Of a stretch of 18,160 nucleotides of DNA, positions 16,152 through 18,160 are shown in pieces; the first letter of the stretch is position 1; the number at the start of each line of letters is the position of its first letter. Location: the NCBI GenBank assembly GCA_964196045.1, contig CAXMRH010000147.1:1-18160 (forward strand). The letters run 5' to 3'. Source of the DNA: SHLQ01 sp964196045 (GTDB taxonomy: Bacteria > Actinomycetota > Acidimicrobiia > Acidimicrobiales > SHLQ01). The position numbers were made by a program, and so were the translations under genes. The notes beneath the pieces are model-generated. The model had not been told where the DNA came from. It worked only from the letters and a program-made list of their open reading frames with translations, and searched no databases.

Positions 16152-16556
16152 CTACTCGAGCCCGAGGGCGCGTGTGATCCGAGCTCGGACGTCTTCGGGC
16201 ATCGGGTCGAACGCTTTGGAAGCCACCGTTGTGCGTACCTGCATCTGGAAGGCCTGCGCTGTCTGACACGGGCCACAAACGGAAAGATGCGCCCGAACGG
16301 CGTTCTGCTGCGTCATCGCGAGTTCACCGTCGAGATACACCGAGAGGCTCCGGTGCACATCGAGACACGACGCTTCGATGGAGGTCCCAGGCGACTGCTC
16401 CATGGCCGGAATCGGACCTGCAGCGTTGAAGGCGTCGACTCCCGCGAACGGTACTGCTGTCAGACCGAAGGGCGAGGGTTCTGTCGGCTTTACGAATGGC
16501 TGAGACGCGGCAAAGACGTCTGACTCGCTTGGTCTTGAACTGTGGTCTTCGTTCAT
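16152..16556 (-). CDS. RsrA-like zinc-binding redox anti-sigma factor
   Basis: A 134-residue ZAS-type anti-sigma factor. The C-terminal half has C64, H90, C94 and C97 in ASCLDVH and AHLSVCGPC. The spacings of 26, 4 and 3 residues equal those of the RsrA ligands C11-H37-C41-C44, so a thiol-disulfide switch that releases the sigma factor on oxidation is expected. The first 60 residues (MNEDHSSRPS onward) are a Pro/Ala/Ser-rich extension that RsrA lacks and are probably disordered. Its ATG overlaps the sigma-factor stop as ATGA (16553-16556), the normal coupling for a cognate pair. The function is inferred from motif and context. Confidence 0.85.
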   Translation of the reverse strand: MNEDHSSRPSESDVFAASQPFVKPTEPSPFGLTAVPFAGVDAFNAAGPIPAMEQSPGTSIEASCLDVHRSLSVYLDGELAMTQQNAVRAHLSVCGPCQTAQAFQMQVRTTVASKAFDPMPEDVRARITRALGLE

Positions 16557-17203
16557 GGCGATACGGCCTCCCCGGCTGGTGCCACTTGCTCGTATTCATC
16601 TATCTGCACCGCTGCGTCAGCGACGGTGGCAGGTTCTTCGGGCTCGTCCGGAAGGAGATTCCGCTCCCCTGCAAACTCGTGCAACTGCTTTTCGAGCGCT
16701 TTTCTTCCCCGATGGATGCGACTCATTACCGTGCCAATCGGAATGTCGAGAATCTCGGCGATCTCCTTGTAGGCGAAACCCTCCACGTCGGCGAGCAGAA
16801 CCGCTATGCGGAAGTTCTCCGGAAGGGCTTCGATCGCAGCCTTCACCGTCGAATCGGTGACGCTGCTCAGGAAGGCTTCTTCCGCGCTCGTTCCGACATC
16901 GGAGTGCTCACCACCGAGCCGGCGGTAGAGATACATGTCCTCCACGTCCGAGATATCCGTTTCGTCGGGCCTGCGCTGTTTTGCCCGGTAACGATTGATG
17001 TAGCTGTTCGTGAGAATCCGATACATCCACGCTTTGAGGTTCGTGCCCTCCTGGAAACGCTCATATCCGCGGTACGCCTTGAGATACGTCTCTTGTACGA
17101 GATCCTCGGCGTCTGCGGGATTTCGGGTCATCCGCAGCGCGGCCGAGTAGAGCTGGTCCATGAGCGGCATCGCCTCTTCGGCGAACGTTGCCTGGTCTGC
17201 CAT
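16553..17203 (-). CDS. sigR: ECF sigma factor of the SigR/SigH (ECF12) type
   Basis: A 216-residue group 4 sigma factor for the thiol-oxidative and heat stress response in actinobacteria. Region 2 runs from about 12 to 79 with SAALRMTRNPADAEDLVQET and GTNLKAWMYRILTN. Region 4 (about 117-171) includes IEALPENFR, VLLADVEGFAYKEIAE and PIGTVMSRIHRGR. These stretches are almost identical to Streptomyces SigR as I recall it. The C-terminal 45 residues are an acidic tail. ATG 17203 is used; a longer frame to 17335 runs into the divergent gene. A TATGCT box lies 6 bases upstream, so the mRNA is probably leaderless. No GGGAAT...GTT SigR autoregulatory promoter is seen directly upstream, though it could lie deeper in the divergent gene. 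Confidence 0.93.
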   Translation of the reverse strand: MADQATFAEEAMPLMDQLYSAALRMTRNPADAEDLVQETYLKAYRGYERFQEGTNLKAWMYRILTNSYINRYRAKQRRPDETDISDVEDMYLYRRLGGEHSDVGTSAEEAFLSSVTDSTVKAAIEALPENFRIAVLLADVEGFAYKEIAEILDIPIGTVMSRIHRGRKALEKQLHEFAGERNLLPDEPEEPATVADAAVQIDEYEQVAPAGEAVSP

Positions 17204-17209
17204 TCGCTG

Positions 17210-17215
17210 AGCATA
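17210..17215 (-). promoter_or_regulatory. -10 box of a leaderless promoter of the sigma/anti-sigma operon
   Basis: TATGCT on the minus strand (4 of 6 to TATAAT) is followed by 6 bases and ATG 17203. The upstream sequence is G-rich and shows neither a TTGACA nor a GGGAAT -35 element at the usual distance. Confidence 0.35.
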
Positions 17216-17219
17216 ACGG

Positions 17220-17247
17220 TTGATATGACCCCCGCCCCCACCACACT
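17220..17247 (+). promoter_or_regulatory. Possible promoter of the EcsC-like gene
   Basis: TTGATA (17220-17225), a 16-base spacer and CACACT (17242-17247) lie 6 bases before ATG 17254. The -10 match is weak. The 50-base divergent gap leaves little other room for a promoter. Confidence 0.25.
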
Positions 17248-17253
17248 GAGCAC

Positions 17254-18078
17254 ATGGGTATCGCAAAGAAGTACATCGAGAAAAAGGCGACCCAGCGGAT
17301 TCCGGCGCCTGTTCTCGATGCCGCCGGCAAGGCACTGATCGAAGGAATCGACCGTGCGGTCGAGTCCCGCTGGGAACGAGCTCAAGAGACAGCGCGGCTC
17401 ACTCCGGGCGCCTCAGCGCATCACAAAGCCCGCACGATTGCCTCGCCGATTCGCAAGTCGATGACGGCGCTCGGGGCCGCCGTCGGAGCAACTGCCGCCG
17501 CGCCAGGGGTTGGCACTAGCGTCGCAATGGGCACGTTGGTGGCCGAACTAGGAGTCGTTGCGCTGAAGACAACCGACATGGTCATGTCGATCGGGGCGGC
17601 TTATGGCCATGTCGACGCCTCTCCCGAAGAGCGCCGCGCATGGGTGTTGGCCGTGCTGGCATTCGGCGATGACGCAGCCGGTGAATTCGCCACACTTGCT
17701 CGCGACATGGGGTTGCGGAATTCCGACACGACTCCTGAGGCGTCCGATCATGCGATCGAGGTCGCTGGCGAGGTGTTGGGCGGCGGTGCTGGCCAGATGG
17801 CCACGATAGACGCCTTACGCCGTGTCAATACGAGCCTCGTCGCTCAGGTTCTGAAAAAGTGGGGCGCGAGACGTGGCGCGGCAACGATTGGCAAGCTCCT
17901 TCCGTTCGGGGTGGGCGCTGCGGTAGGCGGCAGCGCGAACTTCTTCATGATGCGCGAGTTCGCAAAACAAGCGGACCGGTTCTTTGCCGAGTACGACCGT
18001 GAGTTCGTGCTCGGCCTCGCCCGGAACCGCACCACACGACAGACGGGCACCATCGATGTGCCGTCGCGTCGAGGCTGA
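17254..18078 (+). CDS. EcsC-family-like membrane-associated protein
   Basis: A 274-residue protein of no certain function. The N-terminal 65 residues are amphipathic and basic. A long Ala/Gly/Val-rich hydrophobic region follows (about 68-116, with GAAVGATAAAPGVGTSVAMG). A second hydrophobic glycine-rich segment lies around 216-232 (LLPFGVGAAVGGSANFFMM), before a charged C-terminus. The arrangement of small-residue-rich hairpins resembles EcsC-family and DUF697-like proteins, which is the best label I can give. It is divergent from the SigR-like gene across only 50 bases, so co-regulation is possible. No signal peptide or catalytic motif is evident. Confidence 0.6.
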   Translation: MGIAKKYIEKKATQRIPAPVLDAAGKALIEGIDRAVESRWERAQETARLTPGASAHHKARTIASPIRKSMTALGAAVGATAAAPGVGTSVAMGTLVAELGVVALKTTDMVMSIGAAYGHVDASPEERRAWVLAVLAFGDDAAGEFATLARDMGLRNSDTTPEASDHAIEVAGEVLGGGAGQMATIDALRRVNTSLVAQVLKKWGARRGAATIGKLLPFGVGAAVGGSANFFMMREFAKQADRFFAEYDREFVLGLARNRTTRQTGTIDVPSRRG

Positions 18079-18160
18079 TCCGTCTCGATCACGTCAGCTC
18101 TCAAGTCGACACCTCGGTCTACCGATCGATGAGTCATGTTCTGGGACACGGGAGAGCCGG
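18079..18160. other. Window edge with no supported feature
   Basis: These 82 bases follow the EcsC-like stop. An ATG at 18130 opens a frame that runs off the window after ten codons. That is too short to judge, and no terminator hairpin with a T-run is visible. Confidence 0.3.

Noticed and set aside
17204..17253. SigR autoregulatory promoter (GGGAAT, 18-19 bases, GTT)
   Set aside because: A GTT exists before the -10 box, but the bases at the -35 distance are a G/C run, not GGGAAT.

Overview
This looks like an ordinary chromosomal segment of a fairly GC-rich member of the Actinomycetota. The evidence is many GTG and TTG starts, a SigR/RsrA-type sigma/anti-sigma pair, an actinobacterial zincin-type metalloprotease, and a tilS-hpt-ftsH-folE-folP-folB-folK order that I recall from mycobacteria. 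A deep lineage such as Acidimicrobiia is my guess. I see no mobile element, CRISPR array, rRNA or tRNA.

Layout. On the minus strand at the left edge are the first codons of a phosphoglucomutase (1-94) and metY (137-1444). A 382-base intergenic stretch follows, with a nested inverted repeat next to metY. Next is a polyprenyl-phosphate sugar-1-phosphate transferase (1827-3293), whose promoter carries three copies of a 7-mer. A minus-strand unit then reads nadC, a coaX relict, lysS and a CysQ-like phosphatase (6742 down to 3451). An aldose-1-epimerase-like gene (6867-7667) is divergent from nadC and converges on the end of the next operon.

From about 16107 down to 7669 a tightly packed minus-strand series could be one long transcript. 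Its order is a 46-residue membrane protein, a DUF2342-type metalloprotease, tilS, hpt, ftsH, folE, folP, a phosphatase-fold protein with no catalytic cysteine, folB, folK and a COG0523 metallochaperone GTPase. Most junctions are start/stop overlaps or gaps of a few bases. The folE, folP, folB and folK products make the tetrahydrofolate pterin precursor. FolE is a zinc enzyme, and the COG0523 GTPase at the end of the operon may help metallate it.

At the right edge an RsrA-like anti-sigma factor and a SigR/SigH-like sigma factor (17203 down to 16152) are divergent from an EcsC-like membrane-associated protein (17254-18078).

The most notable points are: a decayed C-terminal remnant of coaX (type III pantothenate kinase) kept exactly between nadC and lysS; the cysteine-less phosphatase-like protein inside the folate operon; the unannotated 46-residue membrane protein coupled to the metalloprotease; the triple 7-mer around the sugar-transferase promoter; the structured metY upstream region; and a repeated leaderless promoter layout, with a TAnnnT box 6-7 bases before the start codon at four transcription-unit heads. 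I see no clearly new multi-gene system.
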